From Pyrenula massariospora (lineage: Eukaryota; Ascomycota; Eurotiomycetes; Pyrenulales; Pyrenulaceae): a stretch of DNA of 64,000 nucleotides. Positions 62,168 through 64,000 of the stretch are shown piece by piece. The notes below the pieces were generated by a model that saw nothing but the letters and a program-made list of their open reading frames with translations, searched no databases and was not told where the DNA came from. The DNA lies in assembly GCA_021030905.1 (NCBI GenBank), contig JAGFMI010000013.1, positions 124,001-188,000 of the forward strand, written 5' to 3'. The translations under genes were made by a program, and so were the position numbers. Each line of letters opens with the position of its first letter. Position 1 is the stretch's first letter.

Positions 62168-64000
62168 TCAGCCGACAAACTTGCTGCTTTTGTCTTTCAA
62201 CTCCTCGATTAACCGGCCCAAATAAGCCTGCACAATATCCGACGGGACTCCCTCAAAAGCCCTTACAATCTTATCAAGACCTCTCCGGCCATTTTCATAT
62301 GCTTGAAGGTCTCGGTTGCCATACACATCCCGTCCAGCCGCATACCCTTTCTCAAAGCTGCGAAAGAAGACATTCACGGCGACGGAGACTTCGTCAGTCG
62401 GCGCTCCCGCATGAAGCCAGAGTGGAGGGATAAATAGAATATCTCCTGGGCCAAGACTGACTTCCTGTGGATGGGTGCCTGGGAGTGCACGTGGAATTGT
62501 CGATCCATTCTCGAACACGTCGAGCTGTGAGGTTGATGCCCCTGGTGGGACACTCAAATGGGTCACGTCACCTGGTGGGTAGAGCACCAGCTTCCTAGAT
62601 CCCCTAACCTGGCATAGAATATTAGCGTAACTATCATAGTGAAGCCACATTATACTATTAGAGATCCTGAGAACTGAGCTATAGACGCTCTTTGTCGCAG
62701 CATGTAGTTCTTGTGGAATCCTGAAATCTTTTGCAAGACCAGGAAAATCCTCCCAAAAACTTGAAGGTCGCTCTGACGCTTTTTCCGAGGATAACGAGCG
62801 GAGGTACATCTTCTCGCCAGAATCGATGCGCTTCATAAACTCGGTAAAGGGAACAGTGGTATATTCGAAGTTCTTCTTTTGGAAGTTCATTGCCATCGAC
62901 ACAGAAACCTTGTGTACCACAACCTGAGTATGGCACGTTACCACAAAAAATCTTCCAGATCAGAATCGCGATCTTACCGTTCTTTCTGTACCCACTGCTT
63001 CTCCCATGTAGTCACTGGTCCATCGGTCCACGCATGAGCCTAGCTGAAGTCCTTTTATGATTGTGGGTTGTCTTTCTTGGAGTAGCGCTTCAAATTCCGA
63101 CTCTGGAGCTTGACTGAGTCTCACCTCCCGGACTTCTTTCACTAGGGGCTCCTGGAGATTTTTATTTTCCATAGGATTACGCTGAGATACTTTTTCTGCT
63201 ACATCGATAGTGCCGATGAGTTTCCACGGAGAGATATTCTTGTCCACTGTTCCCAAAGGCATTGTCCATGAGCCTTCATTCCAAAAGGTACCAAATGAGA
63301 AGCACACAGCCCCACCTCCCACGATTACTAACTCATTATCCTCTCTTAATAAGGAAGAATGACCGATGAGTAAAGGGCGCGGAATTGTGGGTGGGGAAAT
63401 GTTGGGCTTGTATGAACCAGACATGGAAAGACGTGGGGACGGATTTCCTGCCTCAAGAGAGCTCTCCAGTTGCATTGAGAGTATTTCCTGATCTTCGGTG
63501 ATGCACCCTGATTCTGAAATACCTCCTACCACAAGAATCTTGTCCGCCTGAACGTGGACAGAAGCCCCGAATCTTGCCAAAGGAGATTCCCTCATCGAGC
63601 GACCAAGTACTTGTTCAGAGCTCCGGCAGAGTCGGATCGCTTCAACATGCTCATTCGCTACAACCAGGCTCCAGTGCCAAAGATCGTCCAGAATGAGGCC
63701 AGAGTGATCCATGCCGCCGAATAAAACACCATTTGAGGGCCCAAGAGATGCTAAGCTGGCACCAAATCTCGGGCAAGGTGCCTCACCAACAACACGTAAA
63801 ATTCGCCAGGATTTTTCAGGTTCCCAAAGAAGCCATTCACCATGTACCGGGGTGCCGTTGCTCTTTCCTCCGAAGACCAGGAGCCCAGACGTTTTTGAAT
63901 ACGTGATTGGCGAGGCGCAGTGACGATACCTGGGAGATGGTAAGTTTGCAACCCTTCCCCAGCAGTCTCTATCCAACAGCCAGCAATCTGCCAGTGCGGC
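62168..64000 (-). CDS. PPM2: tRNA wybutosine-synthesising protein 4 (TYW4/PPM2), C-terminal 592 residues
   Basis: Exons 64000-62978 (open to the right edge) and 62923-62168 are joined by a 54-nt phase-0 intron. The family has a leucine-carboxyl-methyltransferase-like domain, Kelch repeats and a JmjC/cupin domain, and makes the methyl and methoxycarbonyl groups of wybutosine in tRNA-Phe. The methyltransferase part lies beyond the window. Seen: Kelch-type blades (SPRYRHCASPITYSKTSGLL; VFGGKSNG; GASLASLGPSNGVLFGGMDH; KILVVGGIS; ELVIVGGGAV), the linker EALLQERQPTIIKGLQLGSC, and a JmjC domain with IMWLHYDSYANILCQVRGSR (HxD metal pair) and PLWLHAGAP (distal His). It converges on VMA8, with 146 bp between stop codons. 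Confidence 0.92.

Overview
The window is a stretch of nuclear DNA from a filamentous ascomycete (Pezizomycotina). The evidence is the mix of genes: a BLTP2/FMP27 homologue, a NirA/NIT-4-type regulator, and fungal forms of TFIIIC, GEA and SYF1. The introns agree: about 40-64 nt, GTANGT-like donors, CTAAC/CTGAC branch sites and AG acceptors. I cannot assign the class (Leotiomycetes, Eurotiomycetes, Lecanoromycetes and others remain open). Gene models below were assembled by hand, and joint phase was checked at every splice site given. Protein names rest on motif recognition, not on a database search.

Layout. 1-22.7 kb is dense housekeeping: FMP27 (-, runs off the left edge), a SEC2-type Rab exchange factor (-), eIF4B/TIF3 (-), a TIM17/22-like small membrane protein (+), RRP5 (-), a CDT2-like WD40 protein (+) and a large DH-domain RhoGEF (-). 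22.7-28.7 kb holds a NirA-like zinc-cluster regulator (-) between two gene-poor stretches. 28.7-37.4 kb holds a membrane-anchored GNAT acetyltransferase (+) and the large TFIIIC subunit TFC3 (+). 37.4-48.4 kb is a loose, accessory-looking island: one conserved-looking uncharacterised gene, one candidate small secreted cysteine protein, and one orphan gene whose 3' end lies in a two-period minisatellite. 48.4-64 kb is dense again: an SDR oxidoreductase (+), a Dal5-type MFS permease (+), the Arf exchange factor GEA (+), splicing factor SYF1 (-), V-ATPase subunit D/VMA8 (+) and wybutosine enzyme TYW4/PPM2 (-, runs off the right edge).

The genes do not form one pathway. They cover membrane traffic and lipid transfer (FMP27, SEC2, GEA, VMA8), ribosome and translation (RRP5, TIF3, TYW4), Pol III transcription (TFC3), splicing (SYF1), replication control (CDT2), Rho signalling and nitrogen regulation. 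I saw no rRNA, tRNA, CRISPR array or recognisable transposon.

Most unusual signals: (1) several genes switch on their sense strand from a C-rich to a G-rich block near the stop codon, with strong G-quadruplex motifs in the last ~300 coding bases, and the same pattern occurs once in apparently non-coding DNA; (2) a tandem repeat crosses a stop codon, with 21-bp units inside the coding frame and 23-bp units outside it; (3) odd exon-intron structure, namely an 11-nt internal exon in VMA8, a 4-nt first coding exon and a GC-AG intron in TIF3, and two stop-free introns of length 3n (TFC3, SYF1) that are easy to mis-annotate as coding; (4) a candidate secreted cysteine-containing protein in the gene-poor island.
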